A DNA stretch of 64,000 bases from contig JAGWON010000004.1 in assembly GCA_028871055.1 (NCBI GenBank), positions 1 through 64,000 of the forward strand, given 5' to 3'. A model generated the notes under the pieces. The model had not been told where the DNA came from. It saw nothing but the letters and a program-made list of their open reading frames with translations, and made no database searches. Below, piece after piece: positions 48,722 through 57,769 of this stretch; the first letter of the stretch is position 1, and the number at the start of each line of letters is the position of its first letter. This stretch comes from Alphaproteobacteria bacterium (GTDB lineage: Bacteria; Pseudomonadota; Alphaproteobacteria; ATCC43930; CGMCC-115725). Both the position numbers and the translations under genes were made by a program.

Positions 48722-50221
48722 ATGCTGCAAAATCGCCTCGAGCCCGTGCTCGATCCGCGCGCGTTGGCGCGGGAGATGTCGAACAAGCTGCTGATCGACG
48801 GCGCGATGGTGCCGGCGGTTTCGCGCAAGACCTTCAAGGTGGTGAATCCGGCGACGCAGGAGACCGTGAGCGAAGCCGCCGACGGCGCGGCGGCCGACGT
48901 CGATGTTGCGGTCAGCGCCGCGGCCAAGGCGCAGAAGGCCTGGGGCAAGATGGCGCCGCGCGAGCGCGGCCGGCTGGTGCAGGAATGCGGCCGCATTCTC
49001 AACGACCACGTCGAGGAGTTGGCGCGTCTCGTCACGATCGAGACCGGCAAGGCGATCCGCACCGAAAGCCGCGTCGAGGCTGGCGTCTTCGCCGATATCT
49101 TCGTGTTCTATGGCGGCCTCGGCTCGGAGCTCAAAGGCGAAACCGTGCCGTTCAAGCCCGGCATGCTGACCATCACACAGCGGGAGCCCATCGGCGTCGT
49201 CGGCGCGATCATCCCCTGGAACGCGCCGCTCCTGCTGATGGCGCTCAAGGTTGCGCCGGCGATGGTCGCCGGCAACACGGTCGTGCTCAAATCCGCCGAA
49301 GAAGCGCCGCTTACCGTCTTGCGCGCCTGCCAAATCATGAACCAGGTGCTGCCACCCGGCGTGCTCAACATCCTGTCGGGCGACGGACCGCAATGCGGCG
49401 CGCCCTTGGTCGCGCACAAGGGCATCGGCAAGGTCACGTTCACCGGCTCGGTCGAGACCGGCAAGCTCGTGTACGGCGCGGCATCCCAAAAATTGATTCC
49501 CGTGACCCTCGAGCTCGGCGGCAAGAGCCCGATGATCGTCATGGGCGACGCCGATCTCGACAAGGCGATCGACGGCGCGATTGTCGGCATGCGCTTCACC
49601 CGCCAGGGGCAGAGCTGCACCGCAGCGTCGCGGATCTTCGTCCATGAATCGATCCACGACGCGTTCGTCAAGCGACTCAAGGCCAAGGTCGACGCGATGA
49701 AGATGGGCGATCCGCTCGACGAGAAGACCGACATCGGCACCATCATCTCGAAGCAGCAATACGACAAGGTTGTGTCGTACATCCGATACGGCGAGAACGC
49801 TCCGGGTGCAACGGCGCATCGCTGCTCGTCCATGCCGGCCGACGCCAAGCTCGCCAAGGGCTATTTCGTGCAGCCGGTGATCTTCACCGGCATCGCCAAC
49901 GACAACAAGCTGGCGCGTGAGGAGATTTTCGGTCCGGTTGCCTGCGTCATCAAGTTCAAGGACTACGAGGAGGCGATTCGCCAAGCCAACGATACCGAAT
50001 ACGGCCTCGCCGCCACGATCTGGACGCGCGACCTCAAGACCGCGCTCGACGCGACCCAGCGGCTCGAAGCCGGCCTCGTCCAGGTCAACCAGAACCTGGT
50101 GGTGCAGGCCAACATGTCTTATGGCGGCATCAAGAATTCCGGCCTTGGCAAGGAAGCCTCGCTCGAGGCGATGCTCGAGCATTTCACCCGCAAGAAGACG
50201 ATCGTTTTGAATTTGGGGTAG
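48722..50221 (+). CDS. NAD(P)-dependent aldehyde dehydrogenase
   Basis: A 499-residue aldehyde dehydrogenase. The active site is complete: Asn167 (PWNAP), Glu264 (LELGGKSP), Cys299 (GQSCTA). It has GSVETGK for the cofactor and EEIFGPV near the C-terminus. Not MmsA or PutA type by motif; substrate unknown. GGGAGG lies 8 bases before the ATG. Same strand as the CoA-transferase, likely one unit oxidising an aldehyde to an acid that is then CoA-activated. Confidence 0.9.
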   Translation: MLQNRLEPVLDPRALAREMSNKLLIDGAMVPAVSRKTFKVVNPATQETVSEAADGAAADVDVAVSAAAKAQKAWGKMAPRERGRLVQECGRILNDHVEELARLVTIETGKAIRTESRVEAGVFADIFVFYGGLGSELKGETVPFKPGMLTITQREPIGVVGAIIPWNAPLLLMALKVAPAMVAGNTVVLKSAEEAPLTVLRACQIMNQVLPPGVLNILSGDGPQCGAPLVAHKGIGKVTFTGSVETGKLVYGAASQKLIPVTLELGGKSPMIVMGDADLDKAIDGAIVGMRFTRQGQSCTAASRIFVHESIHDAFVKRLKAKVDAMKMGDPLDEKTDIGTIISKQQYDKVVSYIRYGENAPGATAHRCSSMPADAKLAKGYFVQPVIFTGIANDNKLAREEIFGPVACVIKFKDYEEAIRQANDTEYGLAATIWTRDLKTALDATQRLEAGLVQVNQNLVVQANMSYGGIKNSGLGKEASLEAMLEHFTRKKTIVLNLG

Positions 50222-50240
50222 ACTGCATTGCGGTTGTGCG

Positions 50241-50353
50241 TGCTTCGAGACGCGCGGCTCGCGCCGCGCTCCTCAGCATGAGGAAACACCGTGAGGGCAT
50301 TAAGAAAAGTTCCTCATCCTGAGGAGGCTGCGAAACCGCCGTCTCGAAGGACG
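50241..50353. repeat. inverted pair of REP-like palindromic units
   Basis: Unit A (50241-50284) holds TGCTTCGAGACG...CTCCTCAGCATGAGGA; unit B (50311-50351) holds TCCTCATCCTGAGGAGG...GTCTCGAAGGA. Unit B matches the reverse complement of unit A with a few changes and a 3-base deletion. Each unit also has a short internal palindrome around CCTCA.TGAGG. Together they form a large potential hairpin between the aldehyde dehydrogenase and acylase genes. Such elements recur in Rhizobiales and Rhodospirillales genomes. No second copy was noticed in the window. Confidence 0.7.
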
Positions 50354-50357
50354 GACG

Positions 50358-52700
50358 ATGCCGAGCCAGCCTAGAACCGGCCGCCACGCAATCCGCGTCC
50401 TGGCGGCAGCGCTGGTCGCGCTCATCCTGTTGGTGGTCGGCAGCTGGTTCTATCTCCGCAGCTCGCTGCCGCAGACCAGTGGCACCGTCGTGGTCAGCGG
50501 ATTGAGCGCGCCCGTGACGGTCACGCGCGACGCGCACGGCATTCCGACCATCGTCGCTGAGACCGACGCCGATGCCGCTTTCGCGCTCGGCTATGTCCAC
50601 GCCCAGGACCGCCTGTTCCAGATGGACCTGATGCGGCATTACGGCGCCGGCCGCCTCGCCGAGTGGTTCGGCGCGAAGGCGGTGCCGGTCGACCGCTTCA
50701 CCCGCACGCTCGGCCTCTATCGCGCGGCCGCGGCGCAAGCCGGGCATCTGGCTCCCGCGGTGCGCAGCATCCTCGACGCCTATGCCGCCGGCGTGAACGC
50801 GTGGATCGCCACGCACCGCGGCGCACTGCCGCCGGAGTATGAGGTCCTGCGCGTCGGCATCGAGCCGTGGAAACCAGCCGACACGCTGGTCTGGGGCAAG
50901 GTTATGGATCTGCAGCTCACCGCCAATTTCCGCGGCGAGCTGCTGCGTGCGCGCATGCTGCAGCGGCTGACGCCGGCCGAGCTCGACGTGCTCTACCCGC
51001 CCTATCCCGACGATGCACCGGTGACCGGCGCGCACGCGGCGCTCGACGGCCGATTGCTCGACCGCCTCGCCGCCGCCTTGCCGCCGGGCTCCGCCGCGCC
51101 GACGCGCGCCTCGAACAATTGGGTCGTCGCCGGACAGCACACGGTCTCGGGCAAGCCGTTGCTCGCCAACGACACCCATCTCGGCCTGTCCTCGCCCGGC
51201 GTGTGGTACCTAGCGCGAATCGAGGTCGGCGGCCGGGTGCTTGCCGGCGTCACCGCGCCGGGCACGCCCTTCATGGTCGTGGGCCACAACACGCGCATTG
51301 CCTGGGGCTTCACCACCACCGGCAGCGACGTCGAGGATCTGTTCGTCGAGCAGACCGATCCGCACGATCCGGCGCGCTATCTCGCGCCTGGCCGTACCCT
51401 GCCCTTCGTCACGCGGCAGGAGACCATCCGCGTCCGCGGCGGCGCCCCCGTAGTCCTGACGGTGCGCGCGACGCGGCACGGGCCGGTGATCTCGGACCTG
51501 GCGAACTGGAACGCCGGCGACGGCAGGGTGCTCGCACTGGCCACGACCTGGCTCGTCGATGACGATCGCACGCCGAACGCGCTGTGGAACTTGTCGCGCG
51601 CCGGCAGCTGGGCCGAGTTCCGCGCGGCGCTGCGCGACTTCGTGGCGCCGCAGCAGAACATCGTCTACGCGGACGTCGACGGCAACATCGGCTTCATCGC
51701 GCCGGCGCGCGTGCCGATCCGCGCCAAGGGCAACGGCTGGTTGCCGGCGCCGGGCGCGAGCGGCGCATACGACTGGACCGGCTTTGTGCCGTTCGATGAT
51801 TTGCCGCAGGAATTCGATCCGCCGTCCGGGCGCCTGGCGACCGCCAACAACCGGATCGTCGCCCAGGGCGATTTCTATCTCGGCAGCGATTGGGATTTGC
51901 CCTATCGCATCGAGCGCATCCTGACGCTGCTCGACACCGTGCCGAAGCAGAGCCCGACGACGGCCGCTGCGATGCAGGCCGACGTGCTGTCGCCGATGGC
52001 GCGCGCTCTGCTGCCGCTGATGCTGCGCGGCTTACCGCACCTAGCGCGCGACGAGACGGCCATCGCACGGCTCGCCACGTGGGATGATCGCATGGACCGA
52101 ATGCGGAGCGAGCCGCTGATCTTCGCGGCATGGCTGCGCGAAACCACCCGCGCGCTGTTCGCCGCCAAGCTGGGCCCGCTCTTTCCCGATTACTGGGCGG
52201 TGCGCCCGAACGTCGTGCGCGACATTCTGGTCAACCATCCAACATGGTGCGGCGTGGCGGGATGCCCGGCGCTACTAGGGCACGCGCTCGACCGCGCGCT
52301 GGACGATCTCCGGCGACGTTACGGCGACGACATGGCGGCCTGGCAGTGGGGCGATGCCCATCGGGCGATCTTTGCTCACCCGGTGTGGTCGCGCCTGCCG
52401 CTGTTGCACGCCTCCCTGACGCCAGCGATCGCCGCGCCCGGCGCGAGCGACACGCTCGACGCTGGTGCGTTCGCGTTCGCCGACGAGGCGCAACCCTTTG
52501 CCGACCGCCTCGGCCCGGTCATGCGGGTGATCGTCGACATGGCGCATCCCGCCGCGGCGCGGTTCATGATCGTGCCCGGTCAATCGGGCAATCCGCTGTC
52601 GCCACACTGGGCCGACCTGCTGACACCCTGGCGCAACGTGCGCTATGTCGCGTTCAGCGACGATATCAGCGGCGGACGTCTCGTCCTTATGTCGCGTTAG
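50358..52700 (+). CDS. penicillin acylase family N-terminal nucleophile hydrolase
   Basis: A 780-residue precursor of the penicillin/AHL acylase family, which autocleaves into alpha and beta chains. One N-terminal hydrophobic helix (about 11-33) anchors or exports it. DAHGIPTIVAETDADAAFALGYVHAQDRLFQMDL lies in the alpha part; the expected nucleophile is Ser252 in TRASNNWVV, exposed after cleavage of the preceding linker. NDTHLGLSSPGVWY follows. Substrates could be penicillins, acyl-homoserine lactones or other amides. Its 3' end overlaps the DUF1330 gene by 4 bases. Confidence 0.9.
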   Translation: MPSQPRTGRHAIRVLAAALVALILLVVGSWFYLRSSLPQTSGTVVVSGLSAPVTVTRDAHGIPTIVAETDADAAFALGYVHAQDRLFQMDLMRHYGAGRLAEWFGAKAVPVDRFTRTLGLYRAAAAQAGHLAPAVRSILDAYAAGVNAWIATHRGALPPEYEVLRVGIEPWKPADTLVWGKVMDLQLTANFRGELLRARMLQRLTPAELDVLYPPYPDDAPVTGAHAALDGRLLDRLAAALPPGSAAPTRASNNWVVAGQHTVSGKPLLANDTHLGLSSPGVWYLARIEVGGRVLAGVTAPGTPFMVVGHNTRIAWGFTTTGSDVEDLFVEQTDPHDPARYLAPGRTLPFVTRQETIRVRGGAPVVLTVRATRHGPVISDLANWNAGDGRVLALATTWLVDDDRTPNALWNLSRAGSWAEFRAALRDFVAPQQNIVYADVDGNIGFIAPARVPIRAKGNGWLPAPGASGAYDWTGFVPFDDLPQEFDPPSGRLATANNRIVAQGDFYLGSDWDLPYRIERILTLLDTVPKQSPTTAAAMQADVLSPMARALLPLMLRGLPHLARDETAIARLATWDDRMDRMRSEPLIFAAWLRETTRALFAAKLGPLFPDYWAVRPNVVRDILVNHPTWCGVAGCPALLGHALDRALDDLRRRYGDDMAAWQWGDAHRAIFAHPVWSRLPLLHASLTPAIAAPGASDTLDAGAFAFADEAQPFADRLGPVMRVIVDMAHPAAARFMIVPGQSGNPLSPHWADLLTPWRNVRYVAFSDDISGGRLVLMSR

Positions 52701-52978
52701 GCTTCGACGATGTAGAGGCGACCTTTCGACGCCTTCTGCCGGACCTTCACCGCCGCTTGATAGTCGGGCGAGTGGTAGAATTTTTCCGCCGCTTCGACGC
52801 TCGGAAACTCGACGACCACGATCCGCTTCGGCTTCTCGCCCTCGAGTGCGACGGTGCGGCCGCCCCGCACGATGAACTTGCCGCCATGGCGCGGGATGGA
52901 TTCGCCCGCCATCTTCTTGTAAGGCTCGTAGGCGGCGGCATCGGTGACTTCGATTTCCGCGACCAGATAGGCCGTCAT
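52697..52978 (-). CDS. DUF1330 family protein
   Basis: A 93-residue DUF1330 protein, paralogous to the one at 370-666 (both carry G-G-[RK]-[FY]-I-V-R-G-G and a VVEFPS strand with a FYHSPDY or WYRSPEY motif). Function unknown. GGAGGAA lies upstream of the ATG. Convergent with the acylase gene, overlapping it by 4 bases. Confidence 0.87.
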   Translation of the reverse strand: MTAYLVAEIEVTDAAAYEPYKKMAGESIPRHGGKFIVRGGRTVALEGEKPKRIVVVEFPSVEAAEKFYHSPDYQAAVKVRQKASKGRLYIVEA

Positions 52979-53158
52979 GCGCTTCCTCCGTGCGATGCGG
53001 CGGCGAGTCTAGCGCGATCCCACGACGCTTTTCTACTCGGCCGCGCGCGAGTTTGCCCGCGACTGCCGTGACATCGAGTCGGAGAAATGTCATGCGACAT
53101 GGCTTGCGCAGCCGCCGCAGCGGCGACCATAATCAAGCGATTCCAGGGGTTTGTTTTC

Positions 53159-53944
53159 ATGCCCGAAGGCCGCACGGATCAAGTCCAAGGCGTCATCAGA
53201 AAAGCGACGCGGCCGCGCATAACCACCGCGCTGGCGCCACTGCACCATTTTTTTGCCACAAGCGTTCTGCCCTGCCCCTATGTCGAAGGTCGGTTCGAGC
53301 GCAAGCTGGTGGTCGAGCTGTGCGGCTGCGACGCGCCGGCTTTCTATAACGATCTGTCGCGCGCGGGATTCCGCCGCAGCCATTCGCTCGCTTATCGCCC
53401 CGCCTGCGCCGGCTGCGCGAGCTGCGTGCCGGTGCGGATTCCGGTCGCCGATTTCGTCGAGAGCCGATCGCTGCGCCGCATCCGCAACCTGAACCGCGAC
53501 CTCGGCGCGAGCGTCACCACCGCGCGCGCCGACCACGACCAGTTCCGGCTGTTCCAGCGCTACCAGCATTCGCGCCACGCCGAAAGCGACATGGCGGCGA
53601 TGAGCTACGGCGATTATCGCGCCATGGTCGAGGACACGCCGCTGACCACGGCGCTCGTTCGGCTGCGCGACCGCGCCGGCGACGGCGCGTTGCGCGGCGC
53701 CTGCCTCACCGACCTGCTCGATGACGGCGTCTCGGCCGTCTACAGTTTCTACGATCCGGCCGAAGCCAAGCGCGGGCTCGGCACCCTACTCATCCTGTCG
53801 CTGGTCGACGAGGCGCGGCGGCGGCGCTTGCCTTTCGTCTATCTCGGCTATTGGATCGCCGAGAGTCCGAAGATGGCTTACAAGGCGCGTTTCCGCCCGC
53901 TCGAGGCGCTGCGGCCGGAAGGCTGGCAACGGATTTTTAGTTAG
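53159..53944 (+). CDS. bpt: aspartate/glutamate leucyltransferase (Bpt, N-end rule)
   Basis: Transfers Leu from tRNA to proteins with N-terminal Asp or Glu, tagging them for ClpS/ClpAP decay. The family features CPYVEGRFERK, the Cys-rich YRPACAGCASCVPVRIPV, and NRDLGASVTTARADHDQF with YSFYDPAEAKRGLG..SLVDEA-type C-terminal blocks are present. The start at ATG 53159 gives about 261 residues; an in-frame ATG at 53087 gives 285, somewhat long for the family. GGGG lies 9 bases before the chosen ATG. Confidence 0.9.
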   Translation: MPEGRTDQVQGVIRKATRPRITTALAPLHHFFATSVLPCPYVEGRFERKLVVELCGCDAPAFYNDLSRAGFRRSHSLAYRPACAGCASCVPVRIPVADFVESRSLRRIRNLNRDLGASVTTARADHDQFRLFQRYQHSRHAESDMAAMSYGDYRAMVEDTPLTTALVRLRDRAGDGALRGACLTDLLDDGVSAVYSFYDPAEAKRGLGTLLILSLVDEARRRRLPFVYLGYWIAESPKMAYKARFRPLEALRPEGWQRIFS

Positions 53945-54125
53945 CGCGACCGGTATCCGAGAGAACACCCGACGTCTCATGGCCGCGATCACAGAGCGCC
54001 GTGTCGGCGGCGTTCGAGTCGCCACGAATTCCGACAAAGCTGTAAAACTGAAGCCATATGCAGCTTACTTAAAGTGAGGTGTCACTTGGGTCGACTCGAA
54101 CGAGAACATTGATATTAAAGTAAAC

Positions 54126-57100
54126 TTATTCCGCCGCCTGCCGATAGCCGAGTCGCTGCAAACACCGGTCGATCCACAGCGCCGTGAGGTTCTCCGCAAG
54201 CGTGTTCTGCTCGAGTCGTTGGCCCAGAACGTCGAAATCCACGCGCTCGAGCGGCTGGTCCTGGTTGAAACAGGAGAACACGACGGTTTCGGCGCCGGTT
54301 ATCGGGTCCTTTTGCACCTGCAGGCACTGGGCGCAGATTTCCTTCATCATGCATTGCATCGGTGAGTTGATCGACGCGATGCCGACCGTATGGGGCTTGA
54401 GATAGGGTTTGAGCGTCTCGGCGCGCGCCCGCGCCACCGCCGCCATCATGGCGTCCGAACCGATGACGATCAGCCGGTCGACCTGTTGCAGCGGAATCGG
54501 CGCCGGACCGAGCCGGCCCGCGCCGTAGCCTTCGAGCGCCGCGACGATGTTGCCGACGAAAGTACGGTCCTGCGGCCGCGTCGCCGTGAAGCCCGGCGCC
54601 TGATCGCAGCACCACACCACGATATCGGCGCAGGATTCGATCTCCGCCACCTTGTAGCGGTCCTGCATGTGTTTGTAGCCGGCGAAATAGAGCACGCGTG
54701 AGCCCACCTCGCGCAGCGCCTTGCCGATCGACAGCAGCACCGCATTGCCGAGTCCGCCGCCGATCAGAAGAACGGTCTCGCCGCCCGGAATTTCGGTCGG
54801 CGTTCCGGTCGGACCCATCAGGATGATCGGCTCGCCCTTCTTGAGCAGCGTGCACAGGTCGGACGAACCGCCCATCTCGAGCACGATGGTCGACAGCAAC
54901 CCGTTCTCGTGATCAACCCACGCGCCGGTAAGCGCCAGACCCTCCATCGCCAGGCTGGTGCCGTCGACCTTAGGCGCGAGCCGCTCGTAGTTCTGCAGCC
55001 GATAGAATTGGCCGGGATGGAAGGCGCGCGCGGCGATCGGCGCCTTGACCACGACCTCGACAATGGTTGGCGTCAGCCGCTGCACCTCGTGCACCGTCAC
55101 GCGCAGCTCGCGATTAAGCTTCGTCATCAGGAGCTCGGGCGACGGCGCCGATGGCGGGCGCCGCGCGAGCATGCGGCTGACCACCGGATAGCCCTGTTTG
55201 GCGCTGGCCATCGCCTTGACCACGTTACCGGCGAACGATGGATGCAGGTCACCGAAGAAACTGATGGCGCGGCCGTCGTCGCGATGGCTGATCAGCACAC
55301 GCACCTGCGACGGCTTGGCAACTCGCTCGGGAGTTACCGGACGGCCGTCCTCGTCGTACGCCTGGAAGTACCTACCGTCGAAGGCGACGTTGAAGGGGTC
55401 CTCGCGGCCGAGAACGGTATTGGGCTGGGTTCCAGCGGCAACCAGAATCGTGCGCGCTGGCAGAGTGACGCGCTCGTCAGTCGCGATCAATTTGCCGATC
55501 GCGTCGTCATGGCGCCATTTCTGGAGGGTGAGTGCCGTGACGTGATCGAAGCGGTCGACTTCCACCGCCTCAGGCGCGAGCATTTCGGCGAAGCGGATGC
55601 CTTCCTCCATCGCCTTGGCGACTTCCTCGTGGTTGAGGGTGTAGCTCGGCGCGTCGACCAGGCGGCGGCGATAGGCGATGGTGACGCCGCCCCAGGAATC
55701 GATCAGCGAGGCGAGCCGCGGCGGACGCCGCTCCCGCGCTGCGGCGGCGCGTTCGGCCCGGAGCGCGCGGCCATGGGCGATGAACTCGGCGGCCGTCACC
55801 GTGTCTTCTTCGCTCCACTCGGCGCGCACCGCCGCTTCGCCGCGTTCCGCCACCAGCGTCTCGTAGCGCGCCAGGAATTTCTCGACCTGGACGGCGTAAT
55901 AGGCGAGCGATTCCGTAGCCGTGTCGATCGCCGTCAGGCCGCCGCCGATCACCACCACGGGCAGCCGGACTGTAAGGTTGGCGATGCTGCCGGTCTTGGC
56001 CGCGCCGGTGAGCTGCAACGCCATCAGGAAGTCCGAAGCCTGACGCACGCCGCGCGCCAGCCCGTTCTTCATCGGCACGATCGTCGGCCGGCCGGCCCCC
56101 ATGCACAGGGCAATATGGTCGAAGCCCAGGGCGAAAGCGTCGTCGACGGTGAGCGTGCCGCCGAAGCGCACGCCGCCGAACATGGTGAATGCGCTGCGCC
56201 GCTCGAGCAGCAGGCGGATGATCTTGAGGAAATTCTTGTCCCAGCGCACCGTGATGCCGTATTCGGCGACGCCACCGAAGCCGGCCATGAGCCGGGTGTC
56301 GAGCGGTTCGCGGATCTCGGCGATGTCGCGCACGGGCTTGAACGGATGACGCTCACCGGCAACGTCGACGCCGGAGAGCTCGACCGGCAGCGGCTCGATC
56401 TTGAGCCCGTCGACGCCCATCACCGTGTGACCATCGTTCATCAGGTGATGCGCCAGGGTGAATCCAGCCGGTCCCAGACCCACCACCAGCACCTTGTAGC
56501 CCGTCGGCGCCTTCGGCAGCGGCCGGCGCAGGTTCAAGGGATTCCAGCGTGTCAGCAGGCTGTAGATCTCGAAGCCCCACGGCAGATCCAGCACGTCCTT
56601 CAGCGTGCGGGTCTCGATCTGCGGAATATCGACCGGCTCCTGCTTCTGATAGATGCAGGCCTTCATGCAGTCGTTGCAGATGCGGTGGCCGGTGCTGGCG
56701 ACCATCGGATTGTCGACGATAGCGATGGCGAGCGCGCCGAGCGAGTGGCCGCGCGCCTTCACCATGTTCATCTCGGACACCTTCTCCTCGAGCGGGCAGC
56801 CGGCGAGCGTCACGCCGAAGATGCTCTTCTGGAACGTGTCGCTCTTTTTCTCCTTGAGCCCGTGCGAACAGCTGTCCTTGCCCTGCTCGTGGCACCAGAT
56901 GCAGTAGTTGGCCTGGTCGAGTGCGCCCAGGAGATCGGTGCCCGGATCGGTGAGCCCGAAGCCGTCGCGCGGACGCCACCGCGTCGGCGGATAGCGATCG
57001 ACGGAAACGCCTTCGGCCGCGACCTTCTCGACCGGGACGAGGTTCATCGGATCGAGCTTGTGCGGCTGCCTGAACAGCACGCCGGCATGGTGCGCCGCTC

Positions 57101-57650
57101 GACCGGAAGGCGACAGCGTCGCCCACGCGGCGTAGCGCGATGCCCGCTCAAGCGCGGCGGCGTTGGCGCCTTCGTCGTCGAGCCAGCGCGCGACGTGCCT
57201 GGCGAAGCTCAGTTCCGTCAGCGGTTCGCCGAACAGACCGGCGAGCTCGGCAGCAAGTCCCAGACCATCGAGCGCCGCTGCCTGCTCGGTCGTCACGCCC
57301 TTCACCGCCCGGCGTTGAACGAAGAGCCGCTTGACCGTATGCATCGGCGCGAGATCGTCGTGCCGCGCCTGAAGCTCGCGCACCGCCGCGGCGATGCCGA
57401 ACAGCCCGCCGATGAAATCCTCGACATGCGGCGCCAGCTCGATCAGCAGCGCCGATTCGTCCTGTCCTGCGAGCGCACCGGGATTCGTGCGCGCCGTAAC
57501 CAGACGATCACGCAATGTCGCCTCGACCGCGGCGAGATGCTTCAGGAACGCGTCGTCCACCTTCGCCAAGCCCTCGCGGCGATAGAGATCGCCGAAGGCT
57601 AGGCCGTATTTCAGCTCAAGTTCGGCCATTGCTCGCAGTATCGGTGGCAT
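54126..57650 (-). CDS. 1174-residue multidomain iron-sulfur flavoprotein resembling fused NfnB and NfnA
   Basis: Domains in order: about 1-240 has no recognised match; 250-335 carries GltD/NfnB-type [4Fe-4S] motifs (Cys250, 253, 261, 285 with GCP; then GHRICNDCMKAC with Cys325, 328, 332 and EPVDIPQIE); 386-830 is a GltD-like flavoprotein with VLVVGLGPAG (388-396) for FAD and VVVIGGG (566-571) for NADPH; 845-1135 resembles PyrK/NfnA: PGQFYRLQN (879-887), GGGLGNAVLL (964-973), and a C-terminal ferredoxin cluster with Cys1100, 1106, 1109 and 1127, then RVDFDVLGQR. The start may also be ATG 57629. Electron bifurcation is inferred, not shown. Confidence 0.88.
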   Translation of the reverse strand: MPPILRAMAELELKYGLAFGDLYRREGLAKVDDAFLKHLAAVEATLRDRLVTARTNPGALAGQDESALLIELAPHVEDFIGGLFGIAAAVRELQARHDDLAPMHTVKRLFVQRRAVKGVTTEQAAALDGLGLAAELAGLFGEPLTELSFARHVARWLDDEGANAAALERASRYAAWATLSPSGRAAHHAGVLFRQPHKLDPMNLVPVEKVAAEGVSVDRYPPTRWRPRDGFGLTDPGTDLLGALDQANYCIWCHEQGKDSCSHGLKEKKSDTFQKSIFGVTLAGCPLEEKVSEMNMVKARGHSLGALAIAIVDNPMVASTGHRICNDCMKACIYQKQEPVDIPQIETRTLKDVLDLPWGFEIYSLLTRWNPLNLRRPLPKAPTGYKVLVVGLGPAGFTLAHHLMNDGHTVMGVDGLKIEPLPVELSGVDVAGERHPFKPVRDIAEIREPLDTRLMAGFGGVAEYGITVRWDKNFLKIIRLLLERRSAFTMFGGVRFGGTLTVDDAFALGFDHIALCMGAGRPTIVPMKNGLARGVRQASDFLMALQLTGAAKTGSIANLTVRLPVVVIGGGLTAIDTATESLAYYAVQVEKFLARYETLVAERGEAAVRAEWSEEDTVTAAEFIAHGRALRAERAAAARERRPPRLASLIDSWGGVTIAYRRRLVDAPSYTLNHEEVAKAMEEGIRFAEMLAPEAVEVDRFDHVTALTLQKWRHDDAIGKLIATDERVTLPARTILVAAGTQPNTVLGREDPFNVAFDGRYFQAYDEDGRPVTPERVAKPSQVRVLISHRDDGRAISFFGDLHPSFAGNVVKAMASAKQGYPVVSRMLARRPPSAPSPELLMTKLNRELRVTVHEVQRLTPTIVEVVVKAPIAARAFHPGQFYRLQNYERLAPKVDGTSLAMEGLALTGAWVDHENGLLSTIVLEMGGSSDLCTLLKKGEPIILMGPTGTPTEIPGGETVLLIGGGLGNAVLLSIGKALREVGSRVLYFAGYKHMQDRYKVAEIESCADIVVWCCDQAPGFTATRPQDRTFVGNIVAALEGYGAGRLGPAPIPLQQVDRLIVIGSDAMMAAVARARAETLKPYLKPHTVGIASINSPMQCMMKEICAQCLQVQKDPITGAETVVFSCFNQDQPLERVDFDVLGQRLEQNTLAENLTALWIDRCLQRLGYRQAAE

Positions 57651-57769
57651 GACCGCAGGTTAAAACCCCAAATTTTGTGTGGAAGAACGATAATACCAGT
57701 CCCGATAGTGGAGTTTTCTTTACTGGAGCGCGACGGAATCGGGAAGACGCTGCGCGATTTTGCCGCGTC

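Noticed and set aside
54005-54026. A T-arm-like GGCG-TTCGAGT-CGCC segment that could be a tRNA remnant.
   Set aside because: No acceptor stem, D-arm or anticodon arm around it; the stem is only 4 base pairs.
54909-57602. A long open frame on the plus strand opposite the Nfn-like gene (about 897 codons).
   Set aside because: Antisense frame in GC-rich DNA; no domain motif, and the minus-strand frame has clear flavin and Cys motifs. The same applies to the plus-strand frame at 4703-6352 and minus-strand frames at 8657-10201 and 48680-50182.
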